A stretch of DNA of 64,000 nt. Origin: Kribbella pittospori. GTDB lineage: Bacteria > Actinomycetota > Actinomycetes > Propionibacteriales > Kribbellaceae. This document shows, piece after piece, positions 24,001 to 31,914 of this stretch; position 1 is the stretch's first letter; every line of letters starts with the position of its first letter. The stretch covers positions 682,001-746,000 of the forward strand of contig NZ_SJKB01000002.1 of the NCBI RefSeq assembly GCF_004331465.1, read 5' to 3'. A program made the translations under genes and the position numbers. The notes under the pieces are model-generated. The model was not told the DNA's origin, did no database searches, and saw only the letters and a program-made list of their open reading frames with translations.

Positions 24001-24112
24001 CGAGGTAGACCTCCTGGAACGCCACCTAGCCGACCGGGACCTGCAGGACAACGCGGTCACGTTCGAACTCCGCCCCTTCCAAATCCTCACCCTCCGCTTC
24101 ACCCGCTCCTAA
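21092..24112 (+). CDS. alpha-mannosidase, glycoside hydrolase family 38
   Basis: 1006 aa, cytosolic (no signal peptide), like the MAN2C1/Ams1 branch of GH38. An N-terminal beta region comes first, then VGHAHIDSAWLWP with zinc ligands His267 and Asp269. The nucleophile Asp379 is in WLPDSFGYTAALPQL, followed by the three-helix middle domain (FHDILPGSSISWVHREAEE) and a large C-terminal beta domain. A retaining, zinc-dependent hydrolase for alpha-mannosides. GTG 21092 has GGAGG upstream; ATG 21032 has none. No sugar transporter is adjacent. Very large antisense open frames here are codon-bias shadows. Confidence 0.92.
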   Translation: MHDDRQLIEERLQRALRERIRPAIYGASVPLDIEVWHAPGEPVSPAEALAQTYEPAAIGLPWGAAWGTAWFKFSGQVPAEWAGSEIEAVIDLGFSGGPGFSAEGLVHTTSGVPLKGLHPRQTYAPLSILGPEGTPAHAGDRIEFYVEAAANPEVLGSNAFAPTDVGGKPEPGGTPIYRLARADVAVFNAEVWDLILDLEALNGLQEQLSLQEPRRREILRALSRALDALDYENVAATAADARAQLTDVLSRPAHASAHQLSAVGHAHIDSAWLWPLRETRRKVARTVSNVATLAEEYPELVFAFSQAQQHAWVKENYPAVWERLKKAVADGIIVPVGGMWVESDTNLPGSEALARQFVHGKRFFLDEYGIDTQEVWLPDSFGYTAALPQLVKLSGSKWFLTQKISWNKENRFPHHTFWWEGLDGTRVFTHFPPIDTYNSDLSGRELAHAQRNFAENGAATRSLVPFGYGDGGGGPTREFVATARRVANLESSPRVTIESPTEFFSAAEEEYHDHAPVWSGELYLEIHRATYTSQAKTKQGNRRSEHLLREAELWSAAAVVAGKLDAYPYEDLDRIWKAVLLNQFHDILPGSSISWVHREAEETYARLASELEAIIAKAQQALAGSGDAQIVFNAAPHGRNGIAGLGAGVAAASESAVTVENGVLDNGLIRVTIDDRGLITSLYDVEAGREVIAPGAVGNLLQLHVDTPNNWDAWDVDSFYKNNVRDVTEVDSVDFSTDSGVATVVVKRSFGRSTVTQTLRVRPGTKRVDIETTMDWHEAEKFLKAAYPVDVHADRSASETQFGHIFRPTHQNTSWDAAKFEIAAHRWVHVGEPGYGVAVVNDSTYGHDINRTAREDGGTTTTIRTSLIRAPRFPDPQTDQGVHTVNHALVVGAGIPEAIEEGYRINLPERVVTGADGAEPLVAIDNGNVIVESLKLADDRSGDVVVRLYESSGGRSRATITPSFTATAATEVDLLERHLADRDLQDNAVTFELRPFQILTLRFTRS

Positions 24113-24358
24113 CCACCGTGGGGAGGCCCCGCCTCCCCACCCAAGGAGGCGGCCTCCTCCCCCCTCGGGGGCTGCCTCCGCACCCCACCCGCGAGGCTGA
24201 CTCCGCACCCCCACCCCAGGAGGCTGTCTCGCACCCCACCCGGGAGGCATCGCCTCCCACCTCAGGAGGCGGACCTCCACCCCCCACCCCGGGAGGCTTC
24301 CGTCTCTGTCCCCGCGCTCGGCGCCGCGTAGCGGTGCCGGGCGCGGGTGTTTGTAGAG
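24113..24358. repeat. degenerate GAGGC/CACCCC tandem repeat spacer
   Basis: The first 24 nt after the mannosidase form a perfect hairpin, GTGGGGAGGC-CCC-GCCTCCCCAC (24118-24140). Then come about five loose units of 29-31 nt, each with GAGGC, a few bases, a GCCTC or ACTC half and CGCACCCCACCC, running to about 24305. Each unit can form a small GAGGC/GCCTC stem. No gene is visible. The rest of the spacer to 24358 is unremarkable. The first hairpin could terminate the mannosidase transcript. Confidence 0.75.
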
Positions 24359-25186
24359 TCAGCCGACCGCCGCGGCAACCAGCGCGCCGAAGGCGGCCAT
24401 CCCGCGAGCACTGGGATGAAGGGGCGCTGCGGCCGAGCTTGGGATGAGACCTTCGAGCCAGCGTTGGCTGACGGGTGCGCAGGCGTCGTGGCCGATGCTG
24501 GGCGTGCGGAGGTCGACGTACTGCGCGCCGTGGGCGGCGGACTGTTCGGCCAGCATGGTGTTGAGGCGGTCGACCGTGGCCTGCAGGTAGTTGGCGTCGA
24601 CCGGCCAGACGGGGATCACCGGATAGCACCCGTTCGGACGGATGTACGTGCCATACCTCGTCACGAGAACGCGAGCGTTCGGCGCCAACTGCTTGATCGG
24701 GTCGAGCGCCTGCCCGAACGCCGGCGCCGTCGCGTCGATCCGCGCGGCCAACTGATCCTTCCCACCGGACGTGAACCGCGCCTTACACGAGGTCCCGGCC
24801 GGCGGCGGCAACAGGTTGATGCAGCTCAACGCCGCGGACACCAGCCCGATGTCGTTCCCCCCGATCGCCACCGTGACCACATCCGTCGACGGCTTCAGAG
24901 CGTCGTACTGCGGCGGCACAAAACCGAACTGCTTCCCGCTGAAGTCCGGGATCACCGCACCCGAACACGTCACGTCCGTCAGCCTCGCTCCAAGCCGCTC
25001 GGCGGCGATGTGCGGATAGTTCACACCCGACCGCAGACACGGCAGGTTGATCTGCGGCGGGATCAGCGGACCGGCCGCCGACGAGTCGCCGAGCGCGACG
25101 TACTCCGGCGCCGCCGCCTGCGCCACCGGACTGGTCACCACTCCGGCCAGCAGTACGCCGACCGCCAGCAGAACCGTTCGCCTCAT
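24359..25186 (-). CDS. secreted SGNH/GDSL-family esterase or lipase
   Basis: 275 aa. Sec signal peptide of about 26 residues (cleavage after AQA). SGNH blocks: ALGDSSAAGP with nucleophile Ser35, the block II Gly in VTCSGAVIPDF, AIGGNDIGLV (block III Asn) and PLHPSARG (block V His). Six cysteines in the mature protein suggest disulfides, as in Streptomyces SGNH esterases. Extracellular ester hydrolysis; substrate unknown. The ATG at 25186 has GAAGG nine bases upstream. Divergent from the PucR regulator. Confidence 0.9.
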   Translation of the reverse strand: MRRTVLLAVGVLLAGVVTSPVAQAAAPEYVALGDSSAAGPLIPPQINLPCLRSGVNYPHIAAERLGARLTDVTCSGAVIPDFSGKQFGFVPPQYDALKPSTDVVTVAIGGNDIGLVSAALSCINLLPPPAGTSCKARFTSGGKDQLAARIDATAPAFGQALDPIKQLAPNARVLVTRYGTYIRPNGCYPVIPVWPVDANYLQATVDRLNTMLAEQSAAHGAQYVDLRTPSIGHDACAPVSQRWLEGLIPSSAAAPLHPSARGMAAFGALVAAAVG

Positions 25187-25297
25187 GATCCTCACCCTTC
25201 GCCGCCGGCCAATCACAGTACTTACGAGTAGTAATGTTCGACCCCAAAGCACTCGCGGGACGCTGGGGCAAGACCCAGACTTCGAGGGGTGATCGTT

Positions 25298-26482
25298 GTG
25301 ACGGATCACAAGGAGCTGCACTCCGGCGGCGTACCCGTGCACGAGATCCTCCGGACCCGGCTCAGCCGGCTGGTCGACGAGGTGCTGGAGCGGCTGGTCG
25401 CGGAGATCCCGCTCTACGCGCAACTGCCCGAGGAGGAGCTGCACGGCGACATCCGCCTGATCACCGAGCGCACGCTGCGCGCGTTCGCGGAGACCTTCCG
25501 GACCGGCGTCGTACCGACCGGAGAGACGCTGGACCCGCTGCGCGAGTCGGCGACCCGGCGGGCCGAGGAAGGCGTGCCGCTCGAGGCGCTGCTGGCGGCG
25601 TACCACCTGGGCGGGAAGGTCTGCGCGGATCACGTCGCCGCCGGGTTCCGGCCCGAGGAGCTTTCGGACGCGATCGCACTCAACCGGCTGATCCTCGACT
25701 TCCTGCAGCGGGTGACCGCGATCGTCTCGGCCAGCTACTTCGAGGAACGCCAGTCCATTGCCGGCGAGGACCAGGCCACCCGCCAGTCGGTCTTCGCCGC
25801 CCTGCTCGACGGCCGGCCGGTGGAGGAACGGCTGCCCGGTGAGTACGTCGTCGTCGGCCTGGCGATCGGCGTACATCCGGACGAGCAGCAGCCCCAGCTC
25901 GACGCGCAGATCGTTGCCCGGCGCAAGCTTCGACGGATCCGGGTCGAGCTGGACCGGATCCCCGGCAGCATGTCCGGCCTGTCGGCCGACGGTGGCATCG
26001 CCTTGCTGCCCGCACCGGCCACCGAGCTCGACGCGCTCCGCCTCAGGTTGTGCAAGGCCGCCGGCGTCGACGTCACTCTCGCCACCACAACCACCTCACC
26101 CGATCACGTGCCTGCGGGCGTCACGCTGGTGCGGGATCTGCTCGACGTGGTGCGGATCCATCGGCCGCCGGGTGTGTACCAGCTGGACGACCTCGTGCTC
26201 GAGTACCAGCTGAGCCGGCCGAGCCCGGCACGCGATCGCCTGGCCGGACTGCTCGATCCGTTGGCGGACCGGGACGACCTGATGACGACGTTGCGGACGT
26301 ACCTGGGCCGCGCGCGGAACCGGCGTCAGACCGCGGCCGACCTGCATGTGCACGCCAACACAGTGGACTACCGACTCCGCCAGATCGGCCGGCTGACCGG
26401 GCTCGATCCGGTGCACGACGATCAGCTGCCACGGATCGTCGCGGCCCTTGTCGCATTCGATGCCCGTCGTTCACCCGGCTGA
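25298..26482 (+). CDS. PucR-type transcriptional regulator with C-terminal HTH
   Basis: 394 aa. The N-terminal two thirds are a helical sensor/GGDEF-like region typical of PucR/CdaR proteins (RATRRAEEGVPLEALLAAYHLGGKV is the usual signature). The C-terminal HTH_30 reads LRTYLGRARNRRQTAADLHVHANTVDYRLRQIGRLTGLDP. GTG 25298 has GAGGGG upstream; GTG 25289 is possible. The P450 gene begins 14 nt after the stop, so control of the P450 is the simplest idea. Regulators of this shape are frequent next to actinobacterial P450 genes. Confidence 0.87.
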   Translation: MTDHKELHSGGVPVHEILRTRLSRLVDEVLERLVAEIPLYAQLPEEELHGDIRLITERTLRAFAETFRTGVVPTGETLDPLRESATRRAEEGVPLEALLAAYHLGGKVCADHVAAGFRPEELSDAIALNRLILDFLQRVTAIVSASYFEERQSIAGEDQATRQSVFAALLDGRPVEERLPGEYVVVGLAIGVHPDEQQPQLDAQIVARRKLRRIRVELDRIPGSMSGLSADGGIALLPAPATELDALRLRLCKAAGVDVTLATTTTSPDHVPAGVTLVRDLLDVVRIHRPPGVYQLDDLVLEYQLSRPSPARDRLAGLLDPLADRDDLMTTLRTYLGRARNRRQTAADLHVHANTVDYRLRQIGRLTGLDPVHDDQLPRIVAALVAFDARRSPG

Positions 26483-26484
26483 CG

Positions 26485-26496
26485 TAGCGTGAAGGT
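26485..26496 (+). promoter_or_regulatory. TAGCGT box immediately before the P450 start
   Basis: TAGCGT at 26485-26490, six bases, then ATG 26497. The six bases GAAGGT could equally act as a weak Shine-Dalgarno in a PucR-P450 transcript, so both modes are possible. Confidence 0.4.
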
Positions 26497-27822
26497 ATGG
26501 CTTCGACACCCTTGCTCGGTGGCCGGACGCTCGACCGGCAGACGGCGCGCACCCTCCCGCCGGGTCCACGATTGCCGACGCTGGCGCAGACCGTGTTGTT
26601 CGCGAGCCACCGCCGGACGTTCTTCCCTCGGATGCGGGCGAAGTACGGCGACGTGTTCACGATCCGCCTGGTACCGTCCAGCCGGGTGTGCGTGGTTCTG
26701 AGCCGGCCCGACCACATCCGCGAGGTGTTCGGCAGTCCGCCGTCGGTGATGCATGCGGGCGAGGGCAACACGGTGCTGAAGCCGATCATGGGCGCGCACT
26801 CGCTGCTCCTGCTGGACGACGAGGACCATGTGCGGATGCGGCGGCAGCTGATGCCGGCGTTCTCCGGTCAGGCGCTGCGCGGGTACGCCGGGATGGTGCA
26901 CGAACTGGCCCGCGCCGACGTCGCGACCTGGCCGATCGGCAAGCCGTTCAAGGTGCATCAGCGGATGCGGAACCTGACGCTCGAGATCATCCTCCAGGTC
27001 ATCTTCGGCGTGACCGACCGCGACCGGCTGAACCAGCTCCGGCCGCTGCTGGACAAGATCGTCTCGGTCCCGCCGGTGATCATGCTCGGTGGGTTCTACC
27101 CGGCCCTGCTCCGGGTGCGGCCGTGGCGGACGTACCTGAACGTGCAGCAGCAGGTCGACGAGATCCTGTACGACGAGATCGCGAAGCGCCGCGGGAACCT
27201 TGCCGGACGCAACGACGTACTCTCCCGGTTGCTTGCCGCCGGCACCTGGTCGGACGTGGAGCTGCGGGATCAGCTGGTGACGTTGCTGCTGGCCGGGCAC
27301 GAGACGACCGCGACGGCGCTGGCCTGGACGTTCCATGAGCTGGCGCGGAGCCGCGAGGACCTGGAGTTCGGTCAGCGGGCGGCGGACTCGGGTGCGGACG
27401 ATGAGCTGGAGGCGATCCTCAAGGAGGCTATGCGGTTGCACCCGGTCGTGTATCAGGTCGGCCGGCGGTTGACCGAGACCGCGGACATCGCCGGTTATCG
27501 GCTGCCTCGGGGTACGACGATCATGGCGGCGGTCGGGCTGGTGCATCGCGATGGTGAGCACTTCCCGATGCCGCAGGAGTTCCGGCCGCAGCGCTTCCTG
27601 GACGACGACCCGCCGGCGCCTGGGACGTGGATGCCGTTCGGTGGTGGGGCGCGGAGGTGCATCGGAGCCGGCTTCTCCCTGATGGAAGGCACCGAAATCC
27701 TCCGAGCCGCCCTAGCCGCCTACAACGTCACCGCCCCCCACCCCAAACCAGAACCAGCCCAACCCAAAAACGTAACCCTGGTCCCCAGCCGAGGCGCCGA
27801 AATCCAGGTCACCCCGCGCTAG
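26497..27822 (+). CDS. cytochrome P450 monooxygenase
   Basis: 441 aa soluble P450. Oxygen-binding helix AGHETTATAL (residues 266-275), ExxR in KEAMRLHPV (Glu310/Arg313), PERF-like FRPQRF, and the heme loop MPFGGGARRCIGAGF with Cys388. The FGGGARRCIG form and the RLHPV segment place it with CYP51/CYP110-like bacterial P450s of unknown substrate rather than with camphor-type enzymes. Needs a ferredoxin and reductase, neither of which is nearby. Follows the PucR regulator. Confidence 0.93.
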   Translation: MASTPLLGGRTLDRQTARTLPPGPRLPTLAQTVLFASHRRTFFPRMRAKYGDVFTIRLVPSSRVCVVLSRPDHIREVFGSPPSVMHAGEGNTVLKPIMGAHSLLLLDDEDHVRMRRQLMPAFSGQALRGYAGMVHELARADVATWPIGKPFKVHQRMRNLTLEIILQVIFGVTDRDRLNQLRPLLDKIVSVPPVIMLGGFYPALLRVRPWRTYLNVQQQVDEILYDEIAKRRGNLAGRNDVLSRLLAAGTWSDVELRDQLVTLLLAGHETTATALAWTFHELARSREDLEFGQRAADSGADDELEAILKEAMRLHPVVYQVGRRLTETADIAGYRLPRGTTIMAAVGLVHRDGEHFPMPQEFRPQRFLDDDPPAPGTWMPFGGGARRCIGAGFSLMEGTEILRAALAAYNVTAPHPKPEPAQPKNVTLVPSRGAEIQVTPR

Positions 27823-28036
27823 CTCCCACTCACCGTGCAGGCCAACTGCCGCTACCGCAGCCACCGCTCACTCGTGCGGGTAGCTGCCGTTTGGCAGTTG
27901 TTGTCTAGGCCGCGCCTGACTCCCCGTCCAGCCCCGGCCCGCCTGCAAGCGGCTCTCCCGCCGCCCGCTCCGCCCCAACCCGCAAGCAGGCTCCACCGCC
28001 CGCTTCTTCTGCAAGCTGCCCGCCGTTGGGCGGGGT
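27823..28036. terminator. convergent spacer with two terminator-like hairpins
   Basis: AACTGCC plus GCTACCGCA (27844-27859) pair with TGCGGGTAGC and GGCAGTT (27875-27899), leaving a small internal loop. At the other end CCCGCC-GTT-GGGCGGG (28019-28034) runs into TTT on the plus strand, next to the DUF5709 stop. These probably stop transcripts from the convergent P450 and DUF5709 genes. The rest is C-rich with repeated GCAAGC and no gene. Confidence 0.6.
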
Positions 28037-28540
28037 TTAGTCTTCGGGGTCGGTTACGTCGCCTAGGTCTACGTTTTCGTAGGAGGGGAGGTCTTGTTCG
28101 TCTTCGTCGTCCAGTTCGAAGTTTTCGTCGGCGTCTACTACGTGGACGGCGGCCTCCTCGGCGGAGGCGGCGGCGCCGTCGAAGCCTACGTCTTCGGCGA
28201 CCAGTTCATCGTCGTCGTCGCTGTGCGCACCCTCGTCCGGTGCGACCAGGCGGCCGGAGCGGACCACGCCGACCTCGGGGCCGCCGACGTCCTCGCCGTC
28301 CTCGGCGTACGGGTCGGAGTCCGGCTCCTCCTGGGCGATCCGCTGGTCCAGCGACTCCCCCTGCAGCGCCTCGTCGGGCGTCGTACCGAATCCTTCACCG
28401 GCGGACCACTTCTCCGGCGGCGAGTAGCCCTCGTCGAGCAGGTCGTCCACGCCACGGTCGTTCAGGGTGTCCGTGGGTTGCAGCTGGTCCTCGTCGTCGA
28501 CGCTGTAGCTGCCGTAGTCCTCACGGTTGTTCTCGGTCAT
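28037..28540 (-). CDS. DUF5709 acidic protein
   Basis: 167 aa, very acidic and probably largely disordered. The DUF5709 core is recognisable: DTLNDRGVDDLLDEGYSPPEKWS, FGTTPDEALQGESLDQRIAQEEPD, and the C-terminal half with GGPEVGVVRSGRLVAPDEG and DDDDELVAEDVG. Actinobacteria-specific, cytosolic, function unknown. ATG 28540. Divergent from the FUSC protein gene with 58 nt between the starts. Confidence 0.85.
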   Translation of the reverse strand: MTENNREDYGSYSVDDEDQLQPTDTLNDRGVDDLLDEGYSPPEKWSAGEGFGTTPDEALQGESLDQRIAQEEPDSDPYAEDGEDVGGPEVGVVRSGRLVAPDEGAHSDDDDELVAEDVGFDGAAASAEEAAVHVVDADENFELDDEDEQDLPSYENVDLGDVTDPED

Positions 28541-28598
28541 GACCCAACCCTGACCTCCCAGGGCGGGGGAAGCAAGCTGGACGCCGGATGCCTGGACA

Positions 28599-29762
28599 AT
28601 GGGGTCCGTGGATCCGGTCAGGCTGACGTTGGACCAGTTGCGGGAGCTGCGTGACGACATCGCGCCGCAGGCCGTCCTCCGCTCGCGGGCGTCGGTCCGG
28701 ACCCGGGTGGACCGGTGGCGCAGCCGAGTCTTCTTCATCTCCCAGTGCGCGATCGCCGCCGGCGTGGCCTGGGCCCTCGCGAGGTACGCCCTCGGCCACC
28801 GGCAACCGTTCTTCGCGCCGGTCGCGGCGATGGTCTGCCTCGGGTTCAGCTTCGGTCAGCGGCTGCGCCGGGTGGCCGAGGTGATGGTCGGCGTGGCGGT
28901 CGGGGTCGGGGTCGGCGACCTGTTCGTCCGCGTCTTCGGCACCGGGATCCCGCAGATCGTGTTCGTGATCGCGCTGGCGATGAGTGTCGCGGTCCTGCTC
29001 GGCGCCGGCACCCTGATGACCACGCAGGCCGGGGTCCAGGCCGCGATCGTCACCACCCTCCTGCCGAGCCCTGGCGCCGGCTTCAGCCGCTGGCTCGACG
29101 CGGCACTCGGCGGTCTGGTCGCCCTGGCCGCCGCCACCATCGCCCCGGCCACAGCGATCAGGCGCCCCCGGCAACAAGCCTCCGGGGTGCTGAACGAGCT
29201 GGCCGAGATCCTGATCGAGACCGCGGACGGCCTCCGCGCCCGGGACGAGGAGGCGATCACCGACGCGCTCCGGCGGGCCCGCGCCAGCGAGTCCCAACTG
29301 GACGACCTCCGCAGCGCGGCCGACGAGGGCGTCGCCGTGGTCCGGCTGTCGCCGTTCGTCCGCCGGCACCGCGTCCGGGTCCAGGAGGTCGCCGACCTCG
29401 TCGTACCGCTGGACCGGGCGATCCGGAACATCCGCGTCCTGGTACGTCGCTGCGCCGTCTCGGTCTGGCGTGACGAGGCGATGCCGGCCGAGTACCCGAT
29501 GCTGCTCGAACGCCTCGCCGACGGCACCCGCCTGATCGCCGAGTCGCTGTTCGAGCCCGCCGCCGCCGTCGCCGCGCACCGCGTGCTGGGCGAGCTCGGC
29601 CGCCGTACGGCGGAGATGCCGCTGCCGACCGGTCTGTCGGCCGTCGTGGTCCTCGGACAGATCCGATCCACCGTCGTCGACCTGCTCGAACTGACCGGAA
29701 CGTCGTACGACGAGGCCCGGCGACTGATCCCGCTCCGCCTCGACGGGCTGGATGAGAAGTAG
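28599..29762 (+). CDS. FUSC-family membrane protein (aromatic acid exporter-like)
   Basis: 387 aa. Six hydrophobic segments at about residues 48-180 form the FUSC module: FFISQCAIAAGVAWALARYALGHRQPFFAPVAAMVCLGFSFGQRLRRV, with repeated GV/GA-rich helices. A soluble helical C-terminal half follows (RARASESQLDDLRSAADEGVAVVRLSP). FUSC proteins include p-hydroxybenzoate effluxers, but the single-module actinobacterial form has no proven substrate. GTG 28608 is an alternative start; neither has a Shine-Dalgarno. A small ORF and a structured spacer follow. Confidence 0.82.
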   Translation: MGSVDPVRLTLDQLRELRDDIAPQAVLRSRASVRTRVDRWRSRVFFISQCAIAAGVAWALARYALGHRQPFFAPVAAMVCLGFSFGQRLRRVAEVMVGVAVGVGVGDLFVRVFGTGIPQIVFVIALAMSVAVLLGAGTLMTTQAGVQAAIVTTLLPSPGAGFSRWLDAALGGLVALAAATIAPATAIRRPRQQASGVLNELAEILIETADGLRARDEEAITDALRRARASESQLDDLRSAADEGVAVVRLSPFVRRHRVRVQEVADLVVPLDRAIRNIRVLVRRCAVSVWRDEAMPAEYPMLLERLADGTRLIAESLFEPAAAVAAHRVLGELGRRTAEMPLPTGLSAVVVLGQIRSTVVDLLELTGTSYDEARRLIPLRLDGLDEK

Positions 29763-29824
29763 GTCACACCAAGAAATTCGGGTGAATCGCCGTCATACCC
29801 GCCGGCCGGGCGCGTCTCACTGGC

Positions 29825-29947
29825 ATGACGATCCACCGACTGATGACCTCGATGGCCAACGAGCAGGTCCGCCGGCTCGAGGACCTGCTGGCCGTCGACA
29901 CGACCCAGACCACCGACGACCGGAGCGACGCCGCCGCCGAGCAGTAA
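29825..29947 (+). CDS. possible small protein, 40 aa
   Basis: ATG 29825 to TAA 29947: MTIHRLMTSMANEQVRRLED, then a Thr/Asp-rich tail ending AAAEQ. It is likely helical and amphipathic at the start. Third codon positions are G or C in all but one codon, as in real genes here, and the frame stops cleanly before the structured spacer. There is no Shine-Dalgarno, so a leaderless start would be needed. I do not recognise a family. Confidence 0.4.
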   Translation: MTIHRLMTSMANEQVRRLEDLLAVDTTQTTDDRSDAAAEQ

Positions 29948-30097
29948 CTGGCGCGAACCGGACGAACGGATCCAGGCGGCGCCGCCCGCACGGTCTTCCC
30001 CACCGAGGTAGACCGCGCGGAGACGCACCAACGCAGAGGCGCCCCGTGCGAGGCGCCGCCGGATCCGTCCGGGTGCACCGCCACAGAGGTGCACCCC
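29948..30097 (+). other. structured spacer: long stem plus short hairpin (candidate RNA)
   Basis: ACGGATCC-A-GGCGGCGCC (29966-29983) pairs with GGCGCCGCC-GGATCCGT (30052-30068), 17 bp with one bulge. Inside, CGCACGG pairs with CCGTGCG. Next is GGGTGCACC-GCCACAGA-GGTGCACCC (30071-30096). No reading frame fits. Together with the terminator that follows it could be the 3-prime part of a transcript or a small RNA. Confidence 0.5.
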
Positions 30098-30164
30098 AAA
30101 ACCACCCGCCGACTGTCCTGACGCCGCTTGCGCGAGGCTCAGGCCAGTCCGGCGGGTGGTTTTG
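30098..30164. terminator. bidirectional intrinsic terminator before OsmC gene end
   Basis: AAAACCACCCGCC-GACTG pairs with CAGTC-C-GGCGGGTGGTTTT, leaving about a 26-nt loop. The plus strand ends TTTTGTCT and the minus strand also ends in a T-run, so it can stop transcripts from both sides. It separates the structured spacer from the OsmC gene. Confidence 0.8.
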
Positions 30165-30170
30165 TCTGTC

Positions 30171-30620
30171 TCAGCCGATTCCGGCCACGACCACCTCGGT
30201 GGTGACCGAGTTGGCGATGAAGCACTCCAGGTGAGCCCGGTGGTGGATCCGCTCGAGCGCTTCCGCGTCCGGCTCCGGACCGCCCCAGACGATCTTCGGG
30301 TTCAGCGTCACCTGGGTGATCGCCAGCCGTCCGGCCTCGTTCTTCGCCATCACGCCGACCGCGTGGTCGTCGTAGGAGTCGACGACCAGCCGCTTGCGGG
30401 CCGCGATCGCCAGGAAGGTCAGCATGTGGCAGGACGACAGCGCCGCCACGAAGGCCTCCTCCGGATCGACCGGGCCCGGGTTGCCCAGGTACTGCGGGTT
30501 GGCCGACCCGGGCACGGTGATGCCGCCGTCGAAGCGCCACTCGTGGTCACGGTTGTAGCTGTCGTAGGTGAACTCGTGCCCACCCCGGCTCCAACTGACA
30601 TCGACCACGTGCTCCGACAT
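30171..30620 (-). CDS. OsmC-family peroxiredoxin-like protein
   Basis: 149 aa, OsmC/Ohr fold. The two redox cysteines are Cys64 (AALSSCHMLTFL) and Cys133 (HLECFIANS), with AVGVMAKNEAGRLAITQVTLNP between them. These proteins reduce organic hydroperoxides in the cytosol using lipoyl or thiol donors. ATG 30620 has GAGGTGA upstream. The secreted PI-PLC gene ends 7 nt upstream, so the two may share a transcript, although their roles are not obviously connected. Confidence 0.9.
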   Translation of the reverse strand: MSEHVVDVSWSRGGHEFTYDSYNRDHEWRFDGGITVPGSANPQYLGNPGPVDPEEAFVAALSSCHMLTFLAIAARKRLVVDSYDDHAVGVMAKNEAGRLAITQVTLNPKIVWGGPEPDAEALERIHHRAHLECFIANSVTTEVVVAGIG

Positions 30621-30627
30621 GCTCAGG

Positions 30628-31797
30628 TCACCTCTCCGCGACGTTCCCCCGGCACCACTGCGGCGCCGACACAGGATTGCATCGTACGGCGGTGTGCCCG
30701 GGCAGCTTCGCGACGAAGTCACTGTCGTACCGGGCGGCCATGCCCACGACCGGGAAGTCGGTGGTCACCACCTGCGCGCCACTGGCCAGCGCGATACCGA
30801 CCCGGCTGGTGTCGTTGTCCCGGATCGTCGCCAGCGGCTCGTCCGAGCGGGTGCGGATCAGGTAGCCCTTCGACACCAGCCGCTGGATCTCGGCCTGGTT
30901 GGCGCCCCGCGGGTCGTTCACCTGGGTGATCGCGGCGTCCGGCTGGCCCTCGGGACCGCGGGTGAAGACCGCCCGGCCCTCCAGGTTCGGCTTGCCGGCC
31001 AGGTACAGGTCACGGATCGCGCCGGGTCCGCCGTTGTCGAAGTAGAACAGCACCTGGCCGCGGACCGCGTCGAGCTTCGGCCAGCCCTTCGTCAGCACCG
31101 ACTGCTCCAGCGTCAGACCAGGCTTGCGTATGTCGTCCGCGGTGAGCAGCCCCTTCTCCGGGAAGACCGACCGGATCTCGCGGTCGACACCGTCCAAGGC
31201 CGCCGCGTCCCACGGCGGCGACTGCACGCCACCGGCCGCGACCACGTTCGGGTCGGACTGCTTGAGCTCGAGGTTGATCGTGATCGGCACGTGGTCCGGG
31301 TGCTTGTCGGACCACGACTTCACCTGCTGCAGGCAGAGCACGAAGGTGTCGCAGTTCGTGTTGTAGTCGAAGTCCGGGATGTGCATGATCTTGATGCCGG
31401 GCTTGGCCATCGCCGGGTCGGTCAGCGGCCCCTGTCCGGTCAGCTTCCGGATCAGCGGGTACGTGTACAGACCGCCGTCCGGGTCCGGGAGCAGGTCGAG
31501 CTCGAGGGTCCGGATGTTCTGGTCCTCCAGCTGCGACGGGATCGACGCGTGCGAGTACCAGAGGTCGACCGAACCGGGGTTCTGCGCCTGCTGGACCTTC
31601 TGCTCGGCCGGGCTGAGCTCGCGGTGGTAGGAGTTGTGCGACCCCATCATCTGGATCTGGTTGAGCCGCAGCCCCGAGTCGTCGGCATGGCCGGCGGACT
31701 GCGGGGTCTGGTGGTTGCCGATCGCCGTACCGGCCAGGCCGGACGCTGCGATCGCGGCGGAGGCCAGGCCGGCGACGACCGTTCTGCTGATGCGCAT
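30628..31797 (-). CDS. secreted phosphatidylinositol-specific phospholipase C, Ca2+-dependent type
   Basis: 389 aa. Sec signal peptide of about 26 residues, then the PI-PLC barrel: LNQIQMMGSHNSYHRELSP with the first catalytic His, IRTLELDLLPDPDGG, KIMHIPDFDYNTNCDTFVLCLQQVKSW with the second His, and HVPITINLEL with the metal-binding Glu. This matches the Streptomyces calcium-dependent PI-PLC group rather than the Bacillus metal-independent group. Cleaves inositol phospholipids outside the cell. ATG 31797 follows AGGAGGGG. Four Cys in the mature protein fit two disulfides. Confidence 0.88.
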   Translation of the reverse strand: MRISRTVVAGLASAAIAASGLAGTAIGNHQTPQSAGHADDSGLRLNQIQMMGSHNSYHRELSPAEQKVQQAQNPGSVDLWYSHASIPSQLEDQNIRTLELDLLPDPDGGLYTYPLIRKLTGQGPLTDPAMAKPGIKIMHIPDFDYNTNCDTFVLCLQQVKSWSDKHPDHVPITINLELKQSDPNVVAAGGVQSPPWDAAALDGVDREIRSVFPEKGLLTADDIRKPGLTLEQSVLTKGWPKLDAVRGQVLFYFDNGGPGAIRDLYLAGKPNLEGRAVFTRGPEGQPDAAITQVNDPRGANQAEIQRLVSKGYLIRTRSDEPLATIRDNDTSRVGIALASGAQVVTTDFPVVGMAARYDSDFVAKLPGHTAVRCNPVSAPQWCRGNVAER

Positions 31798-31914
31798 GGC
31801 GGAGACTTCCCCTCCTGTGGCGGGTCCTCAGAGTGTCGATCGGTGGAGATGACGCCGATCTGACGGCAATCTGTCACAGGAAGGTGGCAACGAAGGTCCC
31901 CTCGAAGATGGACA

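Noticed and set aside
20843..24025. 1060-codon open frame antisense to the alpha-mannosidase
   Set aside because: The GH38 motifs are on the plus strand; the antisense frame is a by-product of G/C third positions and has an Arg/Gly/Val-rich, motif-free translation.
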